64,000 nt of DNA, taken from NCBI RefSeq assembly GCF_024170405.1, contig NZ_JALJYC010000001.1:1-64000 (forward strand), written 5' to 3'. Within the stretch, counting starts at the first letter, position 1; each line of letters starts with the position of its first letter. The translations under genes and the position numbers were made by a program. Below, piece after piece: positions 49,934 to 58,188 of the stretch. Source of the DNA: Neisseria perflava. GTDB taxonomy: Bacteria > Pseudomonadota > Gammaproteobacteria > Burkholderiales > Neisseriaceae. The notes under the pieces were generated by a model that was not told the DNA's origin, did not search any database, and saw nothing but the letters and a program-made list of their open reading frames with translations.

Positions 49934-51037
49934 TCATGCATAATGCCCCGCCCCTAAAATACATGGGTGGCGTGCGCCGGTGGCGTGGTGGGGGGTGCTG
50001 GGTCGGCGGTTGACCCAGCAGGCGGCGAGCCAGGCGAAGGCGGCGGCTTCGACTTGCTGCGGGTCGAGATTGAGGGCGGCGGTGCTGTGCAGGACAATAT
50101 TTTGCGGCGCAAACAGGTGTTCGAGCGCCTGCATCAGGGCGGCGTTTTGAATGCCGCCGCCGCAGACGTAGATATGGCGCACATCGGGCGCGGCTTGCAA
50201 GGTGGCGTCGCAAATGGTTTGCGCGGTGTAGCGCAGCAGGGTTTGTAAGACATCGGCGGGGGCTTCGCTGCCGTTCAGACGGCCTTGCAGCCAGTCGAGG
50301 GAAAACAATTCTCGGCCGGTGCTTTTCGGATAGGAGCGGGCGAAATAGGGATGGTCGAGCAGCTTGGCCAAAAGTTCGGGCAACACGCGGCCTTGCGCGG
50401 CTTTAGCGCCGTTGCGGTCGTAAGCCTGCTGCCAGATATGTTGTACCCAAGCGTCCATCAGCATATTGCCGGGGCCGGTGTCGAAACCGAAAGCGGGGGC
50501 GTCGGGCGGTAAAACGCTGATGTTGGCAATGCCGCCGATGTTTAAGACCACGCGGGTTTCGGCGGAGTGGCGAAACAGGGCTTCATGAAAGGCGGGCACT
50601 AAGGGCGCACCTTGCCCGCCCGCCGCCAAATCGCGGCTGCGGAAATCGCCGACGGTAAAAATGCCGGTCAACTCGGCCAGCAGCGGCAAATCGGCCAGCT
50701 GCACGCTGTAACCGTGTTCCGGCGCATGGCGCACGGTTTGGCCGTGGCAGCCGATGGCGGTAATGGCTTCAGGCGGCAGATTTTGCTGCTGCAACAGTTG
50801 TTTCACGGCTTGGGCATACAGACGGCTGAGGGTTTGGCCGAGCATAATGCTGCGGTGTAATTCGTTGCTGCCGATGTCTTGCAGCGCCAATAATTCGTGG
50901 CGCAGGCCGTCTGAAAAAGGGACGAAGCTGTGGGCAAGCGCGGCCTGCCATTGCGCACCCTGCATTTGAATCAAAACGGCGTCGGCGCCGTCCATGCTGG
51001 TGCCGGACATCAGGCCGATATAGTATTGGTGGGACAT
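49934..51037 (-). CDS. anmK: 1,6-anhydro-N-acetylmuramic acid kinase
   Basis: AnmK phosphorylates and opens anhydro-MurNAc from peptidoglycan turnover, giving MurNAc-6-phosphate. The 367-residue kinase has IGLMSGTSMDGADAVLIQ at the start, IGCHGQTVRHAP near residue 92, NIGGIANISVLP near 170, FDTGPGNMLMDAW near 187, and YVCGGGIQNAALMQAL near 297. The ATG at 51037 gives MSHQYYIG; the longer frame upstream belongs to noise. A DUS codes PFSDGLRHELL in frame. rnm follows upstream on the same strand. Confidence 0.94.
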   Translation of the reverse strand: MSHQYYIGLMSGTSMDGADAVLIQMQGAQWQAALAHSFVPFSDGLRHELLALQDIGSNELHRSIMLGQTLSRLYAQAVKQLLQQQNLPPEAITAIGCHGQTVRHAPEHGYSVQLADLPLLAELTGIFTVGDFRSRDLAAGGQGAPLVPAFHEALFRHSAETRVVLNIGGIANISVLPPDAPAFGFDTGPGNMLMDAWVQHIWQQAYDRNGAKAAQGRVLPELLAKLLDHPYFARSYPKSTGRELFSLDWLQGRLNGSEAPADVLQTLLRYTAQTICDATLQAAPDVRHIYVCGGGIQNAALMQALEHLFAPQNIVLHSTAALNLDPQQVEAAAFAWLAACWVNRRPSTPHHATGARHPCILGAGHYA

Positions 51038-51104
51038 GGGTTGGGTGTTTCGGATAGGGAAAAGGCGTATTGTAACGCGGGGCGGCGGGCGGCGGGAAAT
51101 GGTT

Positions 51105-51944
51105 TCAGACGGCCTGTTTAAACCGTTCCCACACCGGCTTGCAGTTTTCCGGCAATTCGGGGCAGGCGCCCAAGATACCGCCGCTAAAGTCGTTGAGGCG
51201 GTGGAAATCGCTGCCGGCGCTGGCGAGCAGGCTGTAGCGTTCGGCGAGCAGGGCGTAATTGAGGCGGTCGTTTTTGTTGCAGTTGCCGCTGTGCACTTCA
51301 ATCCCCGCGCCGCCGAGGGCTTTAAATTCTTCAAACAGGTTGCGCTTGGCAGTGGCCGACAGGCCGTAGCGCATGGGATGGGCGATAACGGCCAGGCCGC
51401 CCGCGCCGTTGACGGCGGCGACGCATTCGGCCAAATCTGCCCATTCGTGTTTGATGGCGCAGGATTTGCCGTCGCCCAAGTATTTGGTAAACGCCTGCTG
51501 CTTGTTGCGCACATGGCCGCCGTGAATCAGAAATTCGGCGATGTGGGTGCGGCTGACCATTTCGGGGTTGGCCGCCAGCGCGAGTGCGCCTTCATACGCG
51601 CCGGATATGCCTTTTTTCTCCAGCTTGGCGGCGATGGCTTCCAGCCTTTTCAGACGGCCTTGGCGAACTCGGGCGAGCAGGGTTTGCAGCGTTTTATTCT
51701 GTTCGTCAAAATCCAAGCCGACGACATGGATGGTGCGCCCGCGCCAGGTAACGGAAATTTCCGCGCCGTTAATCAGGGTCAGGCCGAGCACGTCGGCTTC
51801 GGCACGCGCCTCGGCTATGCCGCCGGTGTGGTCGTGGTCGGTGAGGGCGAGCAGGGTGCAGCCGTTTTGTTTGGCCAGCCGCACGACTTCGGCGGGGGTC
51901 AACATGCCGTCTGAAACGGTGGAATGGCAGTGGAGGTCTATCAT
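51105..51944 (-). CDS. rnm: PHP-domain 5'-3' exoribonuclease (RNase AM, YciV/TrpH family)
   Basis: The family hydrolyses 5'-phosphorylated short RNAs and pAp. The 279-residue protein opens MIDLHCHSTVSDGMLTP, the first metal-binding motif, and has LLALTDHDHTGGIAEA near residue 33, NGAEISVTWRGRTIHVVGL near 63, and AVIAHPMRYGLS near 190. HSGNCNKND near 221 and GSDFHRLNDFSGGILG near 247 follow. The ATG at 51944 is chosen. A DUS codes the VSDGM segment, and another DUS supplies the KQAV stop at the end. It is followed by anmK. Confidence 0.9.
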   Translation of the reverse strand: MIDLHCHSTVSDGMLTPAEVVRLAKQNGCTLLALTDHDHTGGIAEARAEADVLGLTLINGAEISVTWRGRTIHVVGLDFDEQNKTLQTLLARVRQGRLKRLEAIAAKLEKKGISGAYEGALALAANPEMVSRTHIAEFLIHGGHVRNKQQAFTKYLGDGKSCAIKHEWADLAECVAAVNGAGGLAVIAHPMRYGLSATAKRNLFEEFKALGGAGIEVHSGNCNKNDRLNYALLAERYSLLASAGSDFHRLNDFSGGILGACPELPENCKPVWERFKQAV

Positions 51945-51957
51945 GGTGTGTGGGTGT

Positions 51958-52047
51958 CGGTCGGGTTGCAAACCCAACGATAATGTTTGTCGTATCGGTG
52001 TGGAAACCATCATGCAGGGCAATGTCGGGTTTGCAACCAACCTACTC
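51958..52047. repeat. Degenerate GTAG repeat pair
   Basis: Two decayed hairpins (GGGTTGCAAACCC type) in inverted orientation lie between rnm and the oxidoreductase-like gene, reaching into the 3' end of the latter. Confidence 0.5.
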
Positions 52048-52239
52048 AAATGGTTTAATTAATTCCTGCAAACGCTTCTGCTGCGCGTCGTATCGGGCTT
52101 TTTCCGCCCAATACAGCGTTTGGATACACACTTCGCCGCAGTCACTGCCGCAGCATTCCCAGCTTTCGGGGCGCACGGGTTCGGCAAGCAGCGCTTCGCC
52201 CAGCAGGGCTTCGGCTTCAGCTTTCGGGATCGTAACCAT
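52042..52239 (-). CDS. Small oxidoreductase-like-domain protein
   Basis: The 65-residue protein holds the cysteine cluster CCGSDCGEVCIQTLYWAEK, which resembles the N-terminal oxidoreductase-like domain (PF09791 type). It has four cysteines within about 11 residues and no other domain. It starts at the ATG 52239, inside the 3' end of the S4-domain gene (23-bp overlap), so the two are probably translated together. The function is unknown; a metal or redox role is possible. Confidence 0.7.
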   Translation of the reverse strand: MVTIPKAEAEALLGEALLAEPVRPESWECCGSDCGEVCIQTLYWAEKARYDAQQKRLQELIKPFE

Positions 52240-52450
52240 CGGCAATTTCCAAAGTCGCACCGTCAAATTCGATGACCTCGCCGCCGCGTATTTTGGCGGT
52301 TTTGCGGGTTTCCACCGCGCCGTTGCGCAACACCAAGCCTTCGGCGATAAAGGCTTTGGCCTGCCCGCCGCTTTCGGCGAGACCGGCCAGCTTCAATAAG
52401 TCGCACAGGGCGATGTATTCGTTGTCTTCGAGATAAACGGTGGCTTCCAT
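52217..52450 (-). CDS. RNA-binding S4-domain protein (YbcJ-like)
   Basis: The 77-residue protein is essentially a single S4 domain: YIALCDLLKLAGLAESGGQA then AKAFIAEGLVLRNGAVETRK and KIRGGEVIEFDG. YbcJ-type proteins bind RNA, possibly on the ribosome, but their role is unsettled. It starts 128 bp from the divergent dnaE ATG and overlaps the downstream oxidoreductase-like gene. Confidence 0.85.
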   Translation of the reverse strand: MEATVYLEDNEYIALCDLLKLAGLAESGGQAKAFIAEGLVLRNGAVETRKTAKIRGGEVIEFDGATLEIADGYDPES

Positions 52451-52492
52451 AGAGGGGCTTTCAAAAAGGGATAACTGCCGCCATTTTAGCGC

Positions 52493-52541
52493 AGGCCGTC
52501 TGAAAAATCCCGCTGTTTTCAGACGGCCTGAATGTTACAAT
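52493..52541 (+). promoter_or_regulatory. DUS pair and probable dnaE promoter
   Basis: AGGCCGTCTGAA at 52493-52504 and its reverse at 52518-52529 precede TACAAT at 52536-52541, a -10-like hexamer 37 bp upstream of the dnaE ATG. Confidence 0.45.
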
Positions 52542-52577
52542 ACGTTTCTTTGTTTTTCTTGTGGACAAAATACCGCC

Positions 52578-55500
52578 ATGACCGAACCGACCTACATCCC
52601 CTTACGCCTGCACACCGAATTTTCGATTACCGACGGCATGATGCGCATTAAGCAGGCAGTGAAAAAGGCGCAGGAATACGGCCTGCCCGCGCTGGGCGTG
52701 AGCGACCTGATGAACGAGTTCGGCTTGGTGAAATTTTACAAAGCCTGCCGTGGCGCGGGGATTAAGCCCATCGGCGGGGCGGACGTGTGGATTGAAAACC
52801 CCGCCGCGCCCGACAAGCCTTTCCGCGCCATGCTGATTATCCGCAACGACAAAGGCTATCTGCGCTTGAGCGAATTGCTGACCGCTGCCTATGTCGGCGC
52901 AGACCGCAATAAAGACCACGCCGAGCTGCGCCAAAGCTGGCTGGCGGAAGGCGACAACAGCGGCCTGATTTGCGTGAGCGGGGCGCATTACGGCGAAGTG
53001 GGCGTGAATTTGCTCAACGGTCATGAAGACACCGCCCGCGCCGCCGCCGAAAAATACGCGGCGTGGTTTCCGAATGTGTTTTATCTGGAGCTGCAACGCC
53101 TGCCCGAGCGCCCCGAATGGGAAGCGGCAGTCAGCGGCAGCGTGAAATTGGCCGAGGAACTCGGCCTGCCGGTGGTGGCGACCCATCCCGCCCAATTTAT
53201 GAGCAGCGACGATTTTCAGGCGCACGAAGCGCGGGTGTGCATTGCCGGCGGCTGGGTGTTGACGGATAAAAAACGACCGCGCGAATTTGCGCCCAGCCAG
53301 TATTTTATTTCGCCCGAAACCATGCTGGAGCGTTTCGCGGATATTCCCGAAGCGCTGGAAAATACCGTAGAAATCGCCAAACGCTGTAATCTGCATATTA
53401 CGCTGGGCAAAAACTTCCTGCCGCAGTTCCCCACGCCCGACGGCATGAGTTTGGACGACTATCTGACCGCGCTGGCGAATGAAGGCTTGCAGGAGCGCAT
53501 GGTGCAGCTTTACCCCGACGAGGCCGAACGCGCAGAAAAAATGCCCGAATATCAGGCGCGTTTGGATTTCGAGCTGGGGATTATCATTCAGATGGGTTTT
53601 CCGGGCTATTTCCTTATCGTACAAGACTTTATCAACTGGGCTAAAGGCCACGGCTGTCCGGTCGGGCCGGGGCGCGGCTCGGGTGCGGGCTCGTTGGTGG
53701 CGTATTCGCTGAAAATTACCGACCTCGACCCGCTGAAATACGCGCTGCTGTTTGAACGCTTTTTGAACCCGGAGCGTGTGTCTATGCCTGACTTTGACGT
53801 GGACTTCTGCCAAGCCAACCGTGGGCGCGTGATTGAATATGTGCGCGAAAAATACGGCGCGGACGCGGTGAGCCAGATTGTGACCTTCGGCACGATGTCG
53901 TCTAAAGCGGTGATTCGCGATGTGGGGCGTGTGTTGGAGCTGCCGTTCGGCTTGTGCGACAAATTGTCCAAACTGATTCCGCTGGAAGCCAACAAGCCGC
54001 TGAGTTTGGAAAAGGCAATGGAGGCAGAGCCGCAAATCGGCGAACTGATTGCGGAAGAAGAAGCGGAAGAGCTGATTACGCTGGCGAAAAAGCTGGAGGA
54101 TTTGACGCGCGGCTTGGGCATGCATGCGGGCGGTGTGTTGATTGCGCCGGGCAAAATTTCCGATTTCAGCCCGGTGTATCAGGCCGACGAATCCGCTTCG
54201 CCGGTGTCGATGTATGACAAGGGCGACGTGGAAGACGTCGGTTTGGTGAAATTCGACTTTTTGGGCTTGCGCAACCTGACCATTATCGAAATGGCGCAGA
54301 ACAACATCAAAAACACCACCGGCGACATTGTCGATGTCAACAAAATCCCGCTCGACGACCAAGCCGCCTATCAGATTTTCCGCGACGCCAACACCACCGC
54401 TGTGTTCCAGTTTGAATCGACCGGCATGAAAAAAATGCTGAAAACGGCGCACACCACCAAGTTTGAAGAGCTGATTGCGTTTGTGTCGCTGTACCGCCCC
54501 GGCCCGATGGACAACATCCCCGACTTCGTCATGCGCATGAAGGGCGGGCAGTTTGAATACATCCACCCGCTGTTGAAGGATGTACTTGAGCCGACCTACG
54601 GCATTATGGTGTACCAAGAGCAGGTCATGCAGGCGGCGCAGGTCATCGGCGGTTACTCGCTCGGCGGCGCGGATTTGCTGCGCCGCGCGATGGGTAAGAA
54701 AAAGCCCGAGGAGATGGTGAAACACCGCGAGATTTTTGCCGAAGGTGCCGCCAAGCAAGGCATTTCGCGCGAAAAATCCGATGAAATTTTCAACTACATG
54801 GAAAAATTCGCCGGCTACGGTTTCAACAAATCCCATGCCGCCGCCTACGCCCTGATTTCCTATCAGACGGCCTGGCTCAAAGCGCATTACACCGCCGAAT
54901 TTATGGCGGCGACCATGTCGAGCGAGCTGGATAACACCGACCAGCTCAAGCATTTTTACGACGACTGCCGCGCCAACGGCATTGAGTTTTTACCGCCCGA
55001 TGTCAACGAATCGGATTACCGTTTCACCCCCGACAAGCAGCACCGTATCCGCTATGCGCTCGGCGCGATTAAAGGCACGGGCGAAGCGGCGGTGGAATCC
55101 ATTGTGGCGGCGCGTGCGGCGGGCGGCAAGTTTACCGGCCTGCTGGATTTTTGCGAGCGCGTCGGCAAAGAGCATATGAACCGCCGCACGTTGGAAGCGC
55201 TGATTCGCGGCGGGGCGTTTGACAGCATAGAGCCCAACCGCGCCATGCTGCTGGCCAACATTGATTTGGCGATGGACAACGCCGAGCAAAAAGCCGCCAA
55301 CGCCAATCAGGGCGGGCTGTTTGACCTGATGGAAGACGCGCTCGAACCGGTGAAACTCATTGACGCGCCGATGTGGAGCGAATCGGAAAAGCTGGCGGAA
55401 GAAAAAACCGTCATCGGTTTTTACCTTTCCGGCCACCCGTTTGGCCCGTATGCAGGCGAAGTGCGCCAGTTTGCGCCGGTGAAACTCAGCCGTCTGAAAC

Positions 55501-56012
55501 CGCAGGACAGCACGCGTGTGGCCGGTTTCTGCACCGCCGTGCGCACCATGATGGGCAAGCGCGGCAAAATCGCTTTTGTCACGTTGGAAGACCAAAGCGG
55601 ACAGGTGGAAATTTTAATCAGCGGGCAAACGTTGGAAAACTGCGCCCCGATATTGAAAGCCGACCAAGTCTTGATTGTCGAGGCCAAAGTCAGCCGCGAC
55701 GATTACGGTGGCGGCGACGGTTTGCGGATTATGGCCAACCACGTGATGACCCTGCAAACCGCGCGCGAACGCTACGCCCGCAGCCTCAGCCTCGCCCTGC
55801 GGCCGGAACACGACATCGCCAAGCTGGTGCAGCTGCTGCAAACCGAATATGAAGGCGACGGCGCGGTCATTCCGCTGCTTATGACATACAGCAACGCCAA
55901 AGCCAGCGGCGCTTTGCGGGTCGCCCCGAAATGGCGTATTAAAGCCCATGCCGGGCTGTTTCACGAATTGGAAGATTTGCTCGGTAATCGGGCGGTTAGG
56001 GTAAATTGGTAG
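52578..56012 (+). CDS. dnaE: DNA polymerase III alpha subunit
   Basis: DnaE is the replicative polymerase catalytic subunit. The 1144-residue protein has an N-terminal PHP domain (LHTEFSITDGMMRIKQAVKK), the catalytic aspartates in SMPDFDVDFCQANRGRVIEY near residue 400, VKFDFLGLRNLTIIEMAQNN near 557, and a VSLYRPGPMDNIPDFV motif near 635. Tandem HhH (FCERVGKEHMNRRTLEALIR, near 860) and an OB-fold domain follow. The ATG at 52578 is preferred; the 46-residue upstream extension overlaps the DUS hairpin. It is single and diverges from the S4 gene. Confidence 0.97.
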   Translation: MTEPTYIPLRLHTEFSITDGMMRIKQAVKKAQEYGLPALGVSDLMNEFGLVKFYKACRGAGIKPIGGADVWIENPAAPDKPFRAMLIIRNDKGYLRLSELLTAAYVGADRNKDHAELRQSWLAEGDNSGLICVSGAHYGEVGVNLLNGHEDTARAAAEKYAAWFPNVFYLELQRLPERPEWEAAVSGSVKLAEELGLPVVATHPAQFMSSDDFQAHEARVCIAGGWVLTDKKRPREFAPSQYFISPETMLERFADIPEALENTVEIAKRCNLHITLGKNFLPQFPTPDGMSLDDYLTALANEGLQERMVQLYPDEAERAEKMPEYQARLDFELGIIIQMGFPGYFLIVQDFINWAKGHGCPVGPGRGSGAGSLVAYSLKITDLDPLKYALLFERFLNPERVSMPDFDVDFCQANRGRVIEYVREKYGADAVSQIVTFGTMSSKAVIRDVGRVLELPFGLCDKLSKLIPLEANKPLSLEKAMEAEPQIGELIAEEEAEELITLAKKLEDLTRGLGMHAGGVLIAPGKISDFSPVYQADESASPVSMYDKGDVEDVGLVKFDFLGLRNLTIIEMAQNNIKNTTGDIVDVNKIPLDDQAAYQIFRDANTTAVFQFESTGMKKMLKTAHTTKFEELIAFVSLYRPGPMDNIPDFVMRMKGGQFEYIHPLLKDVLEPTYGIMVYQEQVMQAAQVIGGYSLGGADLLRRAMGKKKPEEMVKHREIFAEGAAKQGISREKSDEIFNYMEKFAGYGFNKSHAAAYALISYQTAWLKAHYTAEFMAATMSSELDNTDQLKHFYDDCRANGIEFLPPDVNESDYRFTPDKQHRIRYALGAIKGTGEAAVESIVAARAAGGKFTGLLDFCERVGKEHMNRRTLEALIRGGAFDSIEPNRAMLLANIDLAMDNAEQKAANANQGGLFDLMEDALEPVKLIDAPMWSESEKLAEEKTVIGFYLSGHPFGPYAGEVRQFAPVKLSRLKPQDSTRVAGFCTAVRTMMGKRGKIAFVTLEDQSGQVEILISGQTLENCAPILKADQVLIVEAKVSRDDYGGGDGLRIMANHVMTLQTARERYARSLSLALRPEHDIAKLVQLLQTEYEGDGAVIPLLMTYSNAKASGALRVAPKWRIKAHAGLFHELEDLLGNRAVRVNW

Positions 56013-56018
56013 GGATAA

Positions 56019-56054
56019 AGGCCGTCTGAACATACATCTGTTTTCAGACGGCCT
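56019..56054 (+). terminator. DUS hairpin after dnaE
   Basis: AGGCCGTCTGAA at 56019-56030 pairs with its reverse at 56043-56054, followed by a seven-T run. Another single DUS follows at 56068. Confidence 0.85.
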
Positions 56055-56112
56055 TTTTTTGATACCGAGGCCGTCTGAAAAACGGCATACGCAAAAGCAA
56101 CAGGATAAGATT

Positions 56113-56628
56113 ATGACCACGCATTTCATCATCATGGGCGTCAGCGGCTGCGGCAAATCCACCGTGGCGCGGCTGCTGCAACAGCAGTTGGCCTGCCCGT
56201 TTGCCGAGGGCGACGATTTTCACAGCCGTGCCAACCGCGACAAAATGGCGGCAGGCATCCCGTTGGGCGATGAAGACCGCGCCCCGTGGCTGGCGGCGTT
56301 GCGTGATTGGATGACGGTGCAGACGTTTGCGGGCGCGGCGTGTACCGTTGTTACCTGCTCGGCGCTGAAACGGCGTTACCGCGATACGCTGCGGGAAGCG
56401 GCGGGGCGGGTGGTTTTTATCCACCTGAATCCGCCCGTTGACCTCAACCGCCAACGCTTGCAGGTGCGGCAGTGGCATTTTATGAAAGCGGATATGCTCG
56501 ATTCGCAACTGGCGGCATTGGAAACTTTGGCGGCGGACGAATATGGCTTGACGCTGCGCACCGACGATTCACCGGAAAAACAGACCGCCGCGATAGCGGA
56601 TTGGATACGGGCGGAACAGCTGCTTTGA
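56113..56628 (+). CDS. gntK: Gluconokinase
   Basis: GntK phosphorylates gluconate to 6-phosphogluconate, feeding the Entner-Doudoroff or pentose phosphate route. The 171-residue kinase has the P-loop GVSGCGKSTVARLLQQQL near residue 10, AEGDDFHSRANRDKMAAGIP near 32, VTCSALKRRYRDTLRE near 79, and WHFMKADMLDSQLAALE near 122. The ATG at 56113 follows CAGGATAAG. No gluconate transporter is adjacent. Confidence 0.93.
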   Translation: MTTHFIIMGVSGCGKSTVARLLQQQLACPFAEGDDFHSRANRDKMAAGIPLGDEDRAPWLAALRDWMTVQTFAGAACTVVTCSALKRRYRDTLREAAGRVVFIHLNPPVDLNRQRLQVRQWHFMKADMLDSQLAALETLAADEYGLTLRTDDSPEKQTAAIADWIRAEQLL

Positions 56629-56647
56629 ACGGGATTGTTTTAAAAAT

Positions 56648-56745
56648 ATAGTGAAATAAGTAAAAAAACCAAACTGCGTAGGTTGGGATGAAATCCCAAC
56701 GGAAGTTTAGGTAAATGTTGGGTTTACAACCCAACCTACACCTGC
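56648..56745. repeat. GTAG repeat pair after gntK (copy 3 of the REP composite type)
   Basis: GTAG hairpins at 56678-56700 and 56717-56739 with the TATAGTGAAAT flank of the other composites. The copy is shortened relative to 21.0 and 49.4 kb. Confidence 0.7.
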
Positions 56746-56792
56746 TTTGAACGGGATTCAATTTACCTTAGTTTTATAGATTCGATGATAAA

Positions 56793-56822
56793 AGGCCGTC
56801 TAAAACGCATTTCAGACGGCCT
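56793..56822. repeat. Degenerate DUS hairpin
   Basis: AGGCCGTCTAAA (one change from the DUS) pairs with TTCAGACGGCCT. Confidence 0.65.
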
Positions 56823-56856
56823 TTTACGTGTAGTGGGTTGTAGCCGCAAACCGCAG

Positions 56857-56862
56857 TATAAT
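56857..56862 (+). promoter_or_regulatory. -10-like element of the lrgA-like gene
   Basis: TATAAT at 56857-56862 lies 38 bp before the start codon. No clear -35 is visible. Confidence 0.35.
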
Positions 56863-56900
56863 TCATTTCATTCATATGTTTATATTCGGATTTTGATGTG

Positions 56901-57293
56901 ATGGACGGTTTGGTCGGCGCGTTGCGCATTGCCGCGCAGTTGGCGATTATCGGCTTGGTGTGGTGGGTGTCGGATGTGGTCTGCCGCACTTTACACCTGC
57001 CGGTGTCTTCGGGCGTATTGGGGTTGTTTGTGATGCTGGCGCTGCTGGCAGGCGGCGTGATTAAGCTCGGTATGGTGGAACGCGGCGTGAAATGGGTGTT
57101 GGGCGAGCTGGTGTTTTTCTTTATCCCGATTATGGTGTCGGTGTTGCAGTATAAGGATTTGCTGCTCTCCGACGGTTGGAAGCTGCTGCTGACGATAGCG
57201 GTGGGCACGGCGTTGGTGATGATTAGCACGGCGGTAACGATGAATATGTGTTACCGCTGGAAACGCCGCCTCTACAAAAAATACCATTCCTAG
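56901..57293 (+). CDS. CidA/LrgA-family holin-like membrane protein
   Basis: CidA/LrgA proteins affect murein hydrolase activity and cell lysis or pyruvate-linked export. The 130-residue protein has four hydrophobic segments. VSSGVLGLFVMLALLAGGVI near residue 36 and the LVFFFIPIMVSVLQY segment near 74 are the family signature. The ATG at 56901 is chosen, with a GTG directly before it. It is followed 9 bp on by the LrgB-type partner, the usual two-gene arrangement. Confidence 0.88.
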   Translation: MDGLVGALRIAAQLAIIGLVWWVSDVVCRTLHLPVSSGVLGLFVMLALLAGGVIKLGMVERGVKWVLGELVFFFIPIMVSVLQYKDLLLSDGWKLLLTIAVGTALVMISTAVTMNMCYRWKRRLYKKYHS

Positions 57294-57299
57294 GAGCGC

Positions 57300-58010
57300 A
57301 TGATGGATTACACCGCTTTAGCCTGCCTGATATGGACGTGCCTCGCTTACTATTTCGGCCGCAAGCTGCATAAGCGCAAGCCGCTGATGATTTTTTCGCC
57401 GGTGGTCACGGTGTCGGTGAGTACCATCGCGCTGATGTTGTGGCTGGGCATTTCCTACGATACCTACCATCTCTACACCAAAGGCATTGTCTTTTTGCTC
57501 ACGCCGGTTACGGTGGCGTTTGCCGTGCCGATTTATGAAAACCGCCAAGTGATTCTGCGCCAGCTGCCGGTGTTGGCCATCTCCATTGCCGTGGGCATGT
57601 TTGTCGGCGTGAGCAGCGCGTTTGTCATGGCGCACTGGTTTCATTTCAGCGACGAAGTCACCAACAGCCTGATGGCGCGTTCGGTATCCACGCCGTTTGC
57701 GGTGGTGCTGGCCGGTTCGATACATGGCTCGACCGCGCTGGTGTCGCTCTTTACCATCATCACCGGCTTTATCGGCATGATTTTCGGCGATTTGTTTTTG
57801 GCGGTAAGCCGCGTGCGCTTTCACGTTGCCAACGGCGTGGCCTTCGGTAATGCCGCCCACGGCTTCGGTACATCCCGCGCCAACCAACGCAACGAAACCG
57901 AGGGCGTGATGGCTGGGCTGACCATGATTCTGGCCGGTCTATTTATGGTGGTGGCCGGGCCGAGTATGGTGCATTTGGTGGTGTGGATGATGCACGCCTT
58001 CGGCTGGTAA
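57300..58010 (+). CDS. CidB/LrgB-family membrane protein
   Basis: The 236-residue membrane protein is the partner of CidA/LrgA. Several hydrophobic segments are visible. IVFLLTPVTVAFAVPIYENR near residue 62 and ARSVSTPFAVVLAGSIHGS near 127 are the LrgB signature, and GVAFGNAAHGFGTSRA near 180 is the conserved C-terminal motif. Its Shine-Dalgarno TAGGAG overlaps the previous stop, which implies coupling. Whether it works as anti-holin or transporter cannot be decided here. A DUS hairpin ends the unit. Confidence 0.9.
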   Translation: MMDYTALACLIWTCLAYYFGRKLHKRKPLMIFSPVVTVSVSTIALMLWLGISYDTYHLYTKGIVFLLTPVTVAFAVPIYENRQVILRQLPVLAISIAVGMFVGVSSAFVMAHWFHFSDEVTNSLMARSVSTPFAVVLAGSIHGSTALVSLFTIITGFIGMIFGDLFLAVSRVRFHVANGVAFGNAAHGFGTSRANQRNETEGVMAGLTMILAGLFMVVAGPSMVHLVVWMMHAFGW

Positions 58011-58025
58011 ACGCTTTGGCATAAA

Positions 58026-58065
58026 AGGCCGTCTGAAAACGCGGAATTGCGTTTTCAGACGGCCT
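58026..58065 (+). terminator. DUS hairpin after lrgB
   Basis: AGGCCGTCTGAA at 58026-58037 pairs with its reverse at 58054-58065; the stem extends to include AAACGC/GCGTTT. Confidence 0.8.
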
Positions 58066-58070
58066 TTTAG

Positions 58071-58099
58071 CTGAAATTTACCGCAAAATCAGGTATAAT
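58071..58099 (+). promoter_or_regulatory. Probable gyrB promoter
   Basis: CTGAAA (58071-58076) and a perfect TATAAT (58094-58099), 17 bp apart, lie about 90 bp before the gyrB ATG. Confidence 0.5.
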
Positions 58100-58188
58100 T
58101 TGACGTTATTTGCCGTTTGCTTGCGCGGGTATCCAAGCGCATGGGTTCAGACGGCCTATCCCCTTAAAGTTTCAAAGAAAAGACGATT

